Assembly: GCF_900099835.1 (NCBI RefSeq)
Contig: NZ_FNKP01000001.1
Coordinates: forward strand, 2,480,001 to 2,544,000
DNA: 64,000 bases
Reading direction: 5' to 3'
DNA from: Paraburkholderia fungorum
Lineage (GTDB): Bacteria > Pseudomonadota > Gammaproteobacteria > Burkholderiales > Burkholderiaceae
In this document: one piece after another, positions 21,831-30,963 of the stretch
Layout of the letters: every line of letters starts with the position of its first letter
Position numbering within the stretch: position 1 is the stretch's first letter
Translations under genes and position numbers: made by a program
The notes under the pieces: model-generated
Seen by the model: the letters and a program-made list of their open reading frames with translations, nothing else
Told to the model about the DNA's origin: nothing
The model's database searches: none

Positions 21831-22529
21831 ATGAACGATCATCCGTACAGCTTTGGCCGCAATGGCGCGGTCAGCACGGCCGAAACGCGCAACCGTGTGC
21901 TACGGAACACCTACTGGCTGCTCGCACTGTCGATGATTCCGACGGTACTCGGCGCATGGGTCGGCCTTGCCACGGGCTTCTCGCTGTTCGCTGCCACCAG
22001 CCCGGCAATGAGCATGCTGGCGTTCTTCGCCATCGCTTTCGGTTTCATGTTCGCAATTCAGAAAACCAAAGACAGCTCCGCCGGCGTCTTCGTGCTGCTT
22101 GGCTTCACGTTCTTCATGGGCCTGATGCTGTCGCGCATCCTGAGCTTCGTGCTCGGTTTTTCGAACGGCCCATCGCTGATCATGCTCGCGTTCGGTGGCA
22201 CTGGTGTGATCTTCGCGTCGATGGCAACCATTGCAACGGTCAGCAAGCGCGACTTTTCAGGTCTCGCCAAGTGGCTGTTCATGGGCGTGATCGTGCTGAT
22301 CCTCGCGTCGGTTGCGAATATCTTCCTGCAATTGCCGGCGCTGATGCTCACCGTGTCGGTCATGGCGATCGTGATTTTCTCGGCGTACATCCTGTTCGAC
22401 GTCCAGCGCGTCGTGAACGGCGGCGAGACAAATTACATCACCGCGACGCTCGCGATTTATCTGGATCTGTATAACGTGTTCGTCAACCTGCTCGCGCTGC
22501 TCGGCATTTTCGGCGGCAACCGCAACTAA
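21831..22529 (+). CDS. Bax inhibitor-1/YccA family membrane protein
   Basis: A 232-residue integral membrane protein with about seven hydrophobic segments and a hydrophilic N-terminus (MNDHPYSFGRNGAVSTAETRNRVLRNTYWLL). It matches the BI-1/YccA/YbhL family, and the last part (YITATLAIYLDLYNVFVNLL) is the usual family ending. In E. coli, YccA interacts with and inhibits FtsH, and other members act in ion leakage; the role here is inferred only. It is notable that HflKC, another FtsH modulator, is encoded 12 kb away. A good ribosome-binding site (TAAGGAG) precedes the ATG, and a bidirectional terminator follows. Confidence 0.9.
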   Translation: MNDHPYSFGRNGAVSTAETRNRVLRNTYWLLALSMIPTVLGAWVGLATGFSLFAATSPAMSMLAFFAIAFGFMFAIQKTKDSSAGVFVLLGFTFFMGLMLSRILSFVLGFSNGPSLIMLAFGGTGVIFASMATIATVSKRDFSGLAKWLFMGVIVLILASVANIFLQLPALMLTVSVMAIVIFSAYILFDVQRVVNGGETNYITATLAIYLDLYNVFVNLLALLGIFGGNRN

Positions 22530-22567
22530 GTTTTATCCGGCGTGGCGCGCAATGCGCCAGCCAGCCG

Positions 22568-22607
22568 AAAAAAAGCCCATAACGATTGCTCGTTATGGGC
22601 TTTTTTT
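22568..22607. terminator. Bidirectional intrinsic terminator
   Basis: The hairpin AAAAGCCCATAACGA, loop TTGC, TCGTTATGGGCTTTT has A-runs and T-runs of about seven on its two sides. It lies between the plus-strand BAX-inhibitor-type gene and the convergent MBL-fold gene. Confidence 0.9.
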
Positions 22608-22651
22608 ATGTCGCTCACGCTCGCGGCATAGACACACCGATCAGCCGATTT

Positions 22652-23425
22652 CTACACGCTCAGCCACGCAAACCCGTCATCCTGCGATGCGATCACGACC
22701 TCAGTGGGCGCGGCGCCCAGCACTCCCGCCATTGCAGCCTGCGCCAGTTCCGGCAGATTGTTCTGCTGACTCAAATGCGCCGCAACCAGATGACGCAATC
22801 GCGAACGATCGAGCGAAGCCAGAATTTCAGCGGCAGCTTCGTTGTTCAGATGCCCATGATTACCGCCAATGCGCGCCTTCAACGATTGCGGATAACGGCT
22901 GCCGGCCAGCATCCGCACATCGTGATTGCACTCGAGCACCAACGCGTCGCAACCGCTCAACACTGTGCTGATATGTGGCGTGGACGTGCCGACGTCGGTC
23001 AACACGCCGAGCCGGCTCGCACCATTCGAAAACACGTATTGCAACGGTTCGCGGGCGTCGTGAGGGACGGTGTAGGGAAGAATGCTGAGGTCGCCGATCG
23101 ACACCGCCTCGTCGCCCCACAGCACTTGCAGATCGACATCGGCTTCGTCGGCACCCACCGCGCGGGCGGTGCCCCAGCTCATGTAAAGCGGAATCGACCA
23201 CTTGCGCGCCAGCGTCAGCGCGCTGCCAATGTGGTCGCTATGTTCATGCGTGATCAGAATAGCGTCGAGACCTTCGACGCTCGTGCCGAGCCGCGCAAGG
23301 CGCCGCTCGACTTCTTTGCCCGAAAACCCGCAATCGAGCAGAACGCGCGTGGTGGTCGCGCCGCTTTGCGCTTCCACCAGCAAAGCATTACCTTCACTGC
23401 CGCTGCCGAGACTGGCGAACCGCAC
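22652..23425 (-). CDS. MBL-fold metallo-hydrolase, YycJ/WalJ-like
   Basis: The 257-residue product has the metallo-beta-lactamase motif THEHSDH at 59-65, further metal ligands in TVPHDA and LECNHD, and the start MRFASLGSGSEGNALLVE typical of YycJ/WalJ-type hydrolases, which are related to 5'-exonucleases. Nuclease activity is possible by family but not shown. It begins 7 bp after the bamC stop, so it is co-transcribed with dapA-bamC. Confidence 0.88.
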   Translation of the reverse strand: MRFASLGSGSEGNALLVEAQSGATTTRVLLDCGFSGKEVERRLARLGTSVEGLDAILITHEHSDHIGSALTLARKWSIPLYMSWGTARAVGADEADVDLQVLWGDEAVSIGDLSILPYTVPHDAREPLQYVFSNGASRLGVLTDVGTSTPHISTVLSGCDALVLECNHDVRMLAGSRYPQSLKARIGGNHGHLNNEAAAEILASLDRSRLRHLVAAHLSQQNNLPELAQAAMAGVLGAAPTEVVIASQDDGFAWLSV

Positions 23426-23432
23426 GGCTCGC

Positions 23433-24572
23433 TTAGTTCAGTTGAGCGTGAAGCAACGACACGATGCGCTGCGCGTCGGACGAATTATCGACCTGACCGT
23501 TCGCGTCGAGCACCGCCACCTGCGTCACAGCGTCGCCCTTGGAGCGCACGTTGACGAGGAATTCCTGAGCCGGCTTCTTCGCCGTATTGCCGCTGTAGAA
23601 CAGCTTGCCGAACAGGCCTTCCTTCTTCAGTTCCTGCATGGAATCGGCGTAGCGCACGTAATAGATGCCCTTCGCGCGATCGCGGTTGTCCACCGTGAAG
23701 TTGGTGCGGTCGAGCGCGAGGCCAACACGCAGCCACGCACGGTCAAACGACTCCTGCAGATCGAGCGTCGACGTACCCGCGCTCTGGTCGATCGTGGCCG
23801 GAGCGGCAGCCGGATGCGCATCCGTCAGCAGTTGCTTCGATTGCGTTTCGGTCAGACCGAACTTTTCCATCAGCTTGGCGAGGAACAGGGCTTCAAGCGC
23901 CGGATCGCGCGGACGCTCTTCCCACTTCGACGACGTCTTGTCCTGGCCCGTCAGCATTTCTTCCATCGCGCTGTGCGTGATGGAGATGTCGGTCGTGCCG
24001 GCCGCGCCGCGCGACACCAGCGTGCGGAAGCTGTCTCGCGTGCCCGACGAATACGCAAAGTCGATCACCTTGCCTACCGTGCGGCGGAACCAGTCGTCCG
24101 GAATGTTCGCGCGGTTTTCAGCCCAGTCGGTCGTCATGATGCCGGTAGCCGGCGCATCGGTTTTCAGCGCAAAGCCGTTCTCCTGCCAGAACTCCTGCAG
24201 TTGCGGCCAGAGTTGTTCCGGCGTACGGCCGTCGACCACCAGCCAACGGCGATCGCCGTCACGCTCGACGTGCATGCCGAGCGGGTCCTGCGCATTCGGC
24301 TGACCTTCGGTCGCATTGCCGGCGGCCGTGACGGCACGGGTGGGCGCGCCGCCCAATGCCAGATTGGCCGGCGGTGCGACGTAGCGCTGGTCGGTCGGGC
24401 TCGTGCTCAGGTCGTTCGGAACAGCGAGCGGCGGAGCGCTGCCCGCGCCCTTGTAGTTGACGCGATCCGACGCAAACCAGTCGTTCAGCGTGTCACAGCC
24501 GGCGAGCGTCGTCAGGGCAAGCGCCAGCGCCGCCATGCGGGTTGCGTGGAGGGAAAGTGCGGAACGTTTCAT
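23433..24572 (-). CDS. bamC: Outer membrane assembly lipoprotein BamC (NlpB)
   Basis: The 379-residue product has a signal peptide with lipobox TLAGC and acylated Cys26, followed by the unstructured N-terminal stretch that binds BamD, and two helix-grip domains further on (for example DRRWLVVDGRTPEQLWPQLQEFWQENGF, about 130-157). BamC is an accessory subunit of the Bam complex. The dapA-bamC order is the same as in E. coli. Together with bamB at 14 kb, two Bam lipoproteins are encoded in this window; bamA, bamD and bamE are not. Confidence 0.93.
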   Translation of the reverse strand: MKRSALSLHATRMAALALALTTLAGCDTLNDWFASDRVNYKGAGSAPPLAVPNDLSTSPTDQRYVAPPANLALGGAPTRAVTAAGNATEGQPNAQDPLGMHVERDGDRRWLVVDGRTPEQLWPQLQEFWQENGFALKTDAPATGIMTTDWAENRANIPDDWFRRTVGKVIDFAYSSGTRDSFRTLVSRGAAGTTDISITHSAMEEMLTGQDKTSSKWEERPRDPALEALFLAKLMEKFGLTETQSKQLLTDAHPAAAPATIDQSAGTSTLDLQESFDRAWLRVGLALDRTNFTVDNRDRAKGIYYVRYADSMQELKKEGLFGKLFYSGNTAKKPAQEFLVNVRSKGDAVTQVAVLDANGQVDNSSDAQRIVSLLHAQLN

Positions 24573-24701
24573 GAGGTCCTTCGTGATGCTGGAACGCGGT
24601 GCCTGGTTCTGTGTGCCGGGAACGTGGGCTGGATCGACGTCGGTTAAGGGAATGCCGGTGGCAGGCTATCGTAGTGCTGGAATGTGTCGCGGTGAATCCG
24701 C

Positions 24702-25619
24702 TTAACCCAGCAGACCCGCTTCGCGCAGCGCGCCGCGCACCACTTCGTGGTATTTCGCGTCGAGCGGCGTGAGCGGCAGGCGGATTCCGCCCTGCACACG
24801 ACCCAGTTGCTGCAATGCCCATTTCGCCGGAATCGGGTTCGATTCGATGAACAGGTTCTTATGCAGCGACAGGAGTTTCAGATGAATCTCACGCGCGGTC
24901 TTTGCGTCTGCGGCAAGGGCTGCCTTGCACAGATCGCTCATCGCGCGCGGTGCGACGTTTGCGGTGACCGAGATGTTGCCGTGGCCGCCGAGCAGCATCA
25001 GCGCGATCGCAGTGGGATCGTCGCCGCTGTAGATGCCGAAATGCGCGGGCGCCGACTTGATCAGATGCGCGGCGCGGTCGATGTTGCCCGTCGCTTCCTT
25101 CACGCCGACGATGCCCGGCACCTGCGCGCAACGCAGGATGGTTTCGTTGCTCATGTCGGCAACGGTGCGGCCCGGCACGTTGTACAGAATGACCGGCAGG
25201 TCGACCGTTTCGGCGATCTTCGCGAAATGGCGATAGATGCCTTCCTGGGTCGGCTTGTTGTAGTAAGGCACAACCTGCAGCGTCGCGTCTGCGCCGACGT
25301 CTTTCGCCTGCTGCGTGAGCTCGATGGCTTCGGTGGTGGAATTGCCGCCCGAGCCCGCGATCACCGGAATCCGGCCCGCTGTGTGCTCGACTGCGGTCTT
25401 GACCATCAGCACGTGTTCCTCGACCGACAACGTGGCCGACTCGCCGCTCGTGCCGACCACGACCAGCGCGTTCGTGCCTTCGTCGATATGCCAGTCGATC
25501 AGTTTGCGGAACGCCGGCAGATCGAGGCTGCCGTCTTCGAGCATCGGGGTGATGATGGCAGGAATGCTGCCGCGAATCTGAACGCCGTCAGTGGTGCTGC
25601 TTTGGTTGCCGTTAGTCAT
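24702..25619 (-). CDS. dapA: 4-hydroxy-tetrahydrodipicolinate synthase
   Basis: DapA condenses pyruvate with aspartate semialdehyde at the start of the diaminopimelate/lysine branch. The product is 305 residues; the Schiff-base Lys is Lys174 (GVKEATGN), the catalytic Tyr is in YNVPGRT (146-152), and GTSGESATL (56-64) binds substrate. The N-terminus has about ten extra residues ([10 protein letters not shown]). It starts 43 bp after the methyltransferase gene and is followed by bamC, 129 bp later. Confidence 0.97.
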   Translation of the reverse strand: MTNGNQSSTTDGVQIRGSIPAIITPMLEDGSLDLPAFRKLIDWHIDEGTNALVVVGTSGESATLSVEEHVLMVKTAVEHTAGRIPVIAGSGGNSTTEAIELTQQAKDVGADATLQVVPYYNKPTQEGIYRHFAKIAETVDLPVILYNVPGRTVADMSNETILRCAQVPGIVGVKEATGNIDRAAHLIKSAPAHFGIYSGDDPTAIALMLLGGHGNISVTANVAPRAMSDLCKAALAADAKTAREIHLKLLSLHKNLFIESNPIPAKWALQQLGRVQGGIRLPLTPLDAKYHEVVRGALREAGLLG

Positions 25620-25662
25620 GAAACGCCATGAATTTGATCAGGTAAACCGCGATTGTAGCGGA

Positions 25663-26274
25663 TTAGCCAGCCAACTCGTAACAAGGCAAAGGGAGTGCCT
25701 GTAGAGGGTCGTCTGGGTGCTCCGCCTCCCGAATGGCGCAGATCCGCTGGACGTAGGCCGGGCGCGGCTGCGCGAGAAAACCATCCTGAAATGCGACCAC
25801 CCGAAGCTGGCCGCGGACCCGGTCGAGAAGCTCGCCGGGAGCGAGTAAAAACGAGGGATTGGAAGGTTTGCCGACTCTTTCGTTTCCTTGCGCGAAGGTC
25901 TCGTAAACCAGTACGCCGCCGGGGGCGAGCGAGCGCAAAAGACGAGGAAAGAGCGGGCGGTGCAAGTAGTTCGTCACGATGACCGCGGCGAAGCGAGCGT
26001 CGCCGGCGAGCGGCCATGCGGCGCCTTCGAGATCGGCGGCAAGCGTGGCGATGAGCGGCTCGTCGCGCAGCGTGTCGAGCGCAGCCGCGTCGCGGTCGAG
26101 CGCGGTCACCGGATGCCCCCGCGACGCAAAAAAGCGTGCATGCCGCCCCGCTCCCGACGCGACATCCAGCACCGCGCCGCCCGCCGCGACGAGATGCGCC
26201 CATTGGCGCACCCACGGCGAAGGCTCGCCCAATCCATGCATGGCGGCGGCAACAGTCGTATTCATTGCAGACAC
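25663..26274 (-). CDS. Class I SAM-dependent methyltransferase, TehB-like
   Basis: A 203-residue protein with a Rossmann methyltransferase fold. Motif I is VLDVASGAGRHARFFASRG (about 35-53), followed by a conserved acidic residue at VTALDRD, and FAAVIVTNYLHRPLFPRLLRSLAPGGVLVYETF carries motifs II-III. The substrate is unknown; TehB-like proteins methylate small molecules or metalloids. The start is GTG 26274 with GAGG nearby, 11 bp after the trpS stop; ATG 26265 is an alternative. It is the fifth gene in a same-direction run starting at 29.9 kb. Confidence 0.8.
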   Translation of the reverse strand: MSAMNTTVAAAMHGLGEPSPWVRQWAHLVAAGGAVLDVASGAGRHARFFASRGHPVTALDRDAAALDTLRDEPLIATLAADLEGAAWPLAGDARFAAVIVTNYLHRPLFPRLLRSLAPGGVLVYETFAQGNERVGKPSNPSFLLAPGELLDRVRGQLRVVAFQDGFLAQPRPAYVQRICAIREAEHPDDPLQALPLPCYELAG

Positions 26275-26285
26275 AGGACGCCGCC

Positions 26286-27488
26286 TCAGGTGTACGACAG
26301 GCCCATGGCCTCGCGGACGTCGCGCATCGTTTCCATCGCGAACCGGCGGGCCTTGTCGCAGCCGTCCGCGACGATCGCGCGTAAAAGCGACGGGTCGTCC
26401 ATGTACTTCTGCGCGCGTTCAAGCATCGGCTGCTGTTCGCGCAGAATGCCCTCGATCACGGGCTGCTTGCAGTCGAGGCAACCAATGCCCGCCGTGCGGC
26501 AGCCCTTCTCGACCCATTCATGGGTCGCTTCGTTCGTATAGACCTGGTGAAGCTGCCAGACCGGGCACTTGTCCGGATCGCCCGGATCGGTGCGGCGCAC
26601 GCGGGCCGGGTCAGTCGGCATGGTGCGCACCTTCTTCGTGATGGTTTCCGCGTCTTCGCGCAGGCCGATGGTATTGCCGTACGACTTCGACATTTTCTGG
26701 CCGTCGAGGCCTGGCATGCGCGACGCCTGCGTCAGCATCGCCTGCGGCTCGACCAGAATGATTTTGCGCGAGCCTTCGAGGTAGCCGAACAGACGCTCGC
26801 GGTCGTTCATCGACAGGCTCTGCGATTCCTGCAACATCGCGCGCGCCTGCTCGAGCGCTTCGTCGTCGCCTTCCTGCTGATAGGCGTTGCGCAGTTCGTG
26901 GTAAAGCTTCGAGCGCTTGCCGCCGAGCTTCTTTGCGGCGTCGTTCGCTTTCTGTTCGAAGCCTGGTTCCCGGCCGTACAGATAGTTGAAACGGCGGGCG
27001 ATTTCACGCGTCATTTCGACGTGCGGCACCTGATCTTCGCCGACCGGCACGAGCGAGCCGCGATACAGCAGAATGTCCGCCGCCATCAGCACCGGATAGC
27101 CGAGAAAACCGTACGTGGACAGGTCCTTGTCCTTCAGCTTTTCCTGCTGCTCCTTGTAGGTCGGCACGCGTTCGAGCCAGCCGAGCGGCGTACTCATGCC
27201 GAGCAGCAGCGCCAGTTCCGCGTGCTCAGGCACCTTGCTCTGGATGAACAGCGTTGCCTGCGCCGGATCGATGCCCGACGCGAGCCAGTCGATCAGCACG
27301 TCCCACACGTTCTTTTCGATCAATTCGGGCGTTTCGTAGTGCGTCGTCAGTGCGTGCCAGTCGACCACACAGAAAAAACACGGATATTCCGACTGCAAAC
27401 GCACCCAGTTCTTCAGCACGCCGTGATAGTGGCCGAGGTGCAGCGAGCCGGTAGGCCGCATGCCGGAAACGATACGATCAGGGAACAT
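26286..27488 (-). CDS. trpS: Tryptophanyl-tRNA synthetase
   Basis: A class I aminoacyl-tRNA synthetase of 400 residues. The HIGH-type motif appears as GSLHLGHYHG (14-23) and the KMSKS motif is exact (GQKMSKSYGNT). A Cys-rich stretch (CRTAGIGCLDCKQ) near residue 345 is characteristic of this longer bacterial type. I chose ATG 27488 (MFPDRIVSGMRPTG); an in-frame start 27 codons upstream overlaps the M50 protease gene and encodes Arg/Ser-rich sequence, so I reject it. The gene starts 5 bp after the protease stop. Confidence 0.95.
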   Translation of the reverse strand: MFPDRIVSGMRPTGSLHLGHYHGVLKNWVRLQSEYPCFFCVVDWHALTTHYETPELIEKNVWDVLIDWLASGIDPAQATLFIQSKVPEHAELALLLGMSTPLGWLERVPTYKEQQEKLKDKDLSTYGFLGYPVLMAADILLYRGSLVPVGEDQVPHVEMTREIARRFNYLYGREPGFEQKANDAAKKLGGKRSKLYHELRNAYQQEGDDEALEQARAMLQESQSLSMNDRERLFGYLEGSRKIILVEPQAMLTQASRMPGLDGQKMSKSYGNTIGLREDAETITKKVRTMPTDPARVRRTDPGDPDKCPVWQLHQVYTNEATHEWVEKGCRTAGIGCLDCKQPVIEGILREQQPMLERAQKYMDDPSLLRAIVADGCDKARRFAMETMRDVREAMGLSYT

Positions 27489-27493
27489 GGTTG

Positions 27494-28156
27494 TCAGAAA
27501 AGCGAAACGAGAGGAGTCAGCACGGCAGTAATCGCGCCGTAGCCGAGCGTCACGAGCGGATTGAGCCAATAGCGCGTCAGCGTCCCCGTCATGACCAGCG
27601 CCATCACGATGAAAAAGCCGTATGGCTCGAGACGCGACAGCGCGATCGACTGCTTCGGCGGCAACAGCGCCATCAGCACACGGCCGCCGTCGAGCGGCGG
27701 CAGCGGAAACAGGTTCAGCACGCCGAGCACGAGGTTCACACCCACGCCTGCCGCAGCCATTCGCGTGAAAAACGGTTCCTCGACGCCGAGTACCGCAAGC
27801 GCCACGCCGAACACACCCCAGATCAGCGCCTGAATGAAATTACACGCCGGACCGGCGGCAGCGACCCACAAGCTGCCCCAACGCGGATTGCGAAGATTGC
27901 CGAACGCCACCGGCACCGGCTTTGCGTAACCGAACATGAACGCGCCGCTGGTCGCGAAGTACAACAGCAGCGGAATGGCGATCGTGCCGAGCGGGTCGAT
28001 GTGCCGCATCGGATTGATCGACACGCGGCCGAGCACATAAGCGGTGTTGTCGCCCAGCCAGCGCGCGACATAGCCATGAGCGGCTTCGTGCAACGTGATC
28101 GCGAAAATCACCGGCAGCGCGTACACCGCAATGGTTTGTATCAGGGAAGAATCCAT
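27494..28156 (-). CDS. Site-2 protease-family zinc metalloprotease (M50)
   Basis: A 220-residue membrane protein with about six hydrophobic segments. The zinc motif HEAAH is at 23-27 and the second-site motif NLFPLPPLDGG, with the third ligand Asp, lies near 157-167. This is the short form without PDZ or CBS domains that often sits before trpS. The substrate is unknown. A TACAAT hexamer on the minus strand (28165-28170) lies only 8 bp before the ATG, so a short leader is possible but unproven. Confidence 0.9.
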   Translation of the reverse strand: MDSSLIQTIAVYALPVIFAITLHEAAHGYVARWLGDNTAYVLGRVSINPMRHIDPLGTIAIPLLLYFATSGAFMFGYAKPVPVAFGNLRNPRWGSLWVAAAGPACNFIQALIWGVFGVALAVLGVEEPFFTRMAAAGVGVNLVLGVLNLFPLPPLDGGRVLMALLPPKQSIALSRLEPYGFFIVMALVMTGTLTRYWLNPLVTLGYGAITAVLTPLVSLF

Positions 28157-28203
28157 AGCTCACTATTGTAACAACGCGGTTGCGGGCGTCTGTCCGCTTC
28201 CGC

Positions 28204-28839
28204 TCATGCCGTCTCTTCGAGACCAAAGGGCGCGAGAGAACCGCGCCCTGCCCGCACCAGCACCGGCTCCGCGCCGGTCAGATCGATCACGGTGGACGGT
28301 TCGCACACACAGGCACCGCCGTCGATCACCAGATCCAGTTGCTTCTCCAGCCGCTCGCGAATCTCTTCGGGGTCGTTCAGCGGTTGCGTTTCGCCCGGCA
28401 TGATCAGCGTGGAGCCGAGCAGCGGCTGACCCAGTTCCTCGAGAATCGCCAGCGTGATCGCGTGATCCGGCACCCGCAGGCCGATGGTCTTGCGCGACGG
28501 ATGCGACAGGCGCCGCGGCACTTCCTTGGTGGCCTGCAGCACGAACACATAGGGCCCCGGTGTCACCGATTTGATCAGCCGGTATTGCCGGTTATCCACC
28601 ATAGCGAAGTTCGACAGTTCGGACAGATCGCGCACCAGCAGCGACAGCAGTTGCTTTTCGTCGAGCCCGCGAATGCGCCGCAGACGCTCCACCGCGTCCT
28701 TGTCGTCGAGCTGACAGGCTAGCGCATAGCTCGAATCGGTTGGCAGCGCGACCACGCCGCCGTCCTTGATGATCTGCACCGCCTGCTTGACGAGGCGCGG
28801 CTGCGGGTTGTCAGGGTGAAGCCGAAAGTATTGGGACAT
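28204..28839 (-). CDS. yciO: YciO/Sua5/YrdC-type protein
   Basis: A 211-residue protein with the YrdC fold (GGVVALPTDSSYALACQL; TPGPYVFVLQATKEVPRRLSHPSRKTIGLRVPDH). It resembles YciO more than the essential TsaC (YrdC) and probably does not act alone in t6A modification, although nucleotide or RNA binding is expected. I chose ATG 28839 over the TTG twelve bases upstream. It precedes the M50 protease (47 bp spacing) and follows the YciV-type gene, a pairing also known in E. coli. Confidence 0.85.
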   Translation of the reverse strand: MSQYFRLHPDNPQPRLVKQAVQIIKDGGVVALPTDSSYALACQLDDKDAVERLRRIRGLDEKQLLSLLVRDLSELSNFAMVDNRQYRLIKSVTPGPYVFVLQATKEVPRRLSHPSRKTIGLRVPDHAITLAILEELGQPLLGSTLIMPGETQPLNDPEEIRERLEKQLDLVIDGGACVCEPSTVIDLTGAEPVLVRAGRGSLAPFGLEETA

Positions 28840-29042
28840 GATGTCTAACAATGGCTACAGATGAACGGCGACGGAACAACGAAACGCGTTGCGATACTTG
28901 CGATATGCAACGGAGCGGAAGACCGGACGAAAAGTCCGATCGCGAGGAAACGAGAAATCAGAGGTGCAGCAGGACGAAAAACCGCACGCGGCGTGCCCGA
29001 ACGGCTCTCGCGCGCAACGTGCCGGCGTGGCACGGCGCGCGA

Positions 29043-29873
29043 TCACAGCCAGCGTTCCCAGACGGGCTTGAGATCGGAAGGCAGCGGCGGCAGCGTGCCG
29101 AGGTCGACGCGGCCTTCGCCGGGTGCGTGGAAATCGGAGCCGCGCGACGCTTCGAAACCGAAGCGGCGCGCGACGTCCGCGTATTCGCGGTACTGATCGG
29201 GCGTGTGGCTGCCTGTGACGACTTCGATCGCCTTGCCGCCGAGATCGATGAATTCGGCGAAAAATGCATCGAATTCGACCGGCGAGTATGCGTAACGGCC
29301 CGGGTGCGCGACGATCGCTTCACCGCCCGACTGCTGGATCCAGCCGACCGCGTCGGCCAGTTTGGACCAGCGGTGCGCGATAAAACCGGGTTTGCCGTCG
29401 CCGAGATAGCGGTTGAACACATCTTGCGTGGAACTGCAGTGACCGCTTTCGACCATGAAGCGCGCGAAGTGCGTACGCGAAATCATGTCGGGATTCGACA
29501 CGTATTGGAGTGCGCCTTCGTAAGCGCCGGGGATGCCGAGCGTGGCCAGCTGCTCGCCGATCGCCTCGGCGCGCGCCGCGCGGCCGTCGCGTGTGCGAGC
29601 GAGGCCGTCGATCAGGATCGGGTTGGTCGGGTCGATGCCCAGACCGACGATGTGCACCGTACGCGAAGCCCACGTCACCGAAATTTCGACGCCGCTCAGG
29701 TAGCGCATGCCGAGTTCCTCGGCAGTGCGGCGCGCTTCGAGCTGGCCGCCCACTTCATCGTGATCGGTCAATGCCCAAAGGGTCACGCCGCCCGCATGTG
29801 CGCGGCGTGCGACGTCGGCGGGAGAAAACTGGCCGTCGGAAACAGTGGAATGGCAGTGCAGGTCGGCGTTCAT
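29043..29873 (-). CDS. PHP-domain phosphatase/nuclease, YciV-like
   Basis: A 276-residue PHP-fold metal hydrolase. Metal ligands are visible in NADLHCHST (DLHCH, 4-8), TDHDE (about 36-40), HRW, VAHPGRY and SDFHAP. The family includes E. coli YciV (also named RnmA/Rnm), a 5'-3' exonuclease acting on rRNA 5' ends and on nucleoside 3',5'-bisphosphates. The exact substrate here is inferred. The 203-bp spacer to yciO has no recognised gene. The end of the protein (LPSDLKPVWERWL) is intact. Confidence 0.85.
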   Translation of the reverse strand: MNADLHCHSTVSDGQFSPADVARRAHAGGVTLWALTDHDEVGGQLEARRTAEELGMRYLSGVEISVTWASRTVHIVGLGIDPTNPILIDGLARTRDGRAARAEAIGEQLATLGIPGAYEGALQYVSNPDMISRTHFARFMVESGHCSSTQDVFNRYLGDGKPGFIAHRWSKLADAVGWIQQSGGEAIVAHPGRYAYSPVEFDAFFAEFIDLGGKAIEVVTGSHTPDQYREYADVARRFGFEASRGSDFHAPGEGRVDLGTLPPLPSDLKPVWERWL

Positions 29874-29983
29874 CGTGGTCGCAAAAAGGTTCTGTACTCA
29901 TTTTACTGCAACGCAGTAAGCGACCCCAGAGCTATCTCGCGTCCACGTCCGGCGAAGCGCGCCGTTTCCGGTAGGCCGAACAC

Positions 29984-30868
29984 TCACGCGCAAAACCCTT
30001 CGATCAGCGCTGCGATCTGCTCGGGCTGGTCGTGATGCACCATATGTCCCGCTTCGTCGATGATCTTCTCGCGCCAGTTCGGGAACGCCTCAAAACGCGC
30101 CTTGAACTCGGCCAACGGAATTTCGCCTGCGATAGCCGCAAGCGTCGGCGAATTAGCGGCTTCCACATGCAGCACTTTCGCGCTCACCTTGCCCCACACG
30201 GCCATCACCTCGTCCAGACGATACAGCGTCGGTCCGCGCACCTTGTGGGCCGGATCGGCCAGCAGCATGTAGCGCCCTTCGCCGTCGGGCTTCGACCAGT
30301 GCTGCGCGAGAAACTGCGCACGCTGCGGAGCGAGGCGCGGATTGGTCTTGATCAGACGCGCGGCGACCGCTTCGAGCGACACATAGCGCTTCAACTGCGG
30401 CGGGTCGCGCAATTCGTCGAGCCACGTGAGCAGGCGCCGGGGCGCTTGAGCCGCGTGCGCCGGGGCGAGACCAAATCCTTCCAGATCGACCACCCGGCGC
30501 ACCCGTTCGGGCCGCACGCCCGCGTACAGACAGGCGATGTTCGCGCCCATGCTATGCCCGACCAGATTCACCTGGCCGCCCGGCGCGTAGTGATCAAGTA
30601 GCACGTCGAGATCGGCCAGATAGTCCTGCATCCAGTAATTGCCGCCGCCCCGCTCGGCCACCGGCCAGTCCGACAAACCGAACCCGCGCATGTCCGGCGC
30701 GATGATCTGCCAGTCGCCGCCGAGCGAATCGACGACAAACTGGAACGACGCCGAGACGTCCATCCAGCCGTGCAGCATGAACAGCGCGGGCGCATCCGGA
30801 TTGCCCCAACGCCGCACATGCAGACGGATGCCGCGCACGGCGATGAAGTCAGATTGGGAAGTGTTCAT
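29984..30868 (-). CDS. Alpha/beta hydrolase
   Basis: A 294-residue alpha/beta-hydrolase. The oxyanion-hole region is LFMLHGWMDVSASFQFV (29-45), the nucleophile elbow is LVGHSMGANI (about 100-109, nucleophile Ser), and the C-terminal His lies in GHMVHHDQPEQ. The substrate is unknown; esterase or carbon-carbon hydrolase activity is possible. It lies between the YciV-type gene and the DUF455 gene, each with its own spacer of about 100 bp. The spacer to the YciV-type gene (29874-29983) has no identifiable signal. Confidence 0.82.
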   Translation of the reverse strand: MNTSQSDFIAVRGIRLHVRRWGNPDAPALFMLHGWMDVSASFQFVVDSLGGDWQIIAPDMRGFGLSDWPVAERGGGNYWMQDYLADLDVLLDHYAPGGQVNLVGHSMGANIACLYAGVRPERVRRVVDLEGFGLAPAHAAQAPRRLLTWLDELRDPPQLKRYVSLEAVAARLIKTNPRLAPQRAQFLAQHWSKPDGEGRYMLLADPAHKVRGPTLYRLDEVMAVWGKVSAKVLHVEAANSPTLAAIAGEIPLAEFKARFEAFPNWREKIIDEAGHMVHHDQPEQIAALIEGFCA

Positions 30869-30963
30869 GAACGCGCGCCCCGAAAAAAGAATGGTCGTTC
30901 GATTATAACGAGATAGCCGGACGATGCGAGGGGCCAGATCGTGGAATCAGGTCTCGGCCGGCT

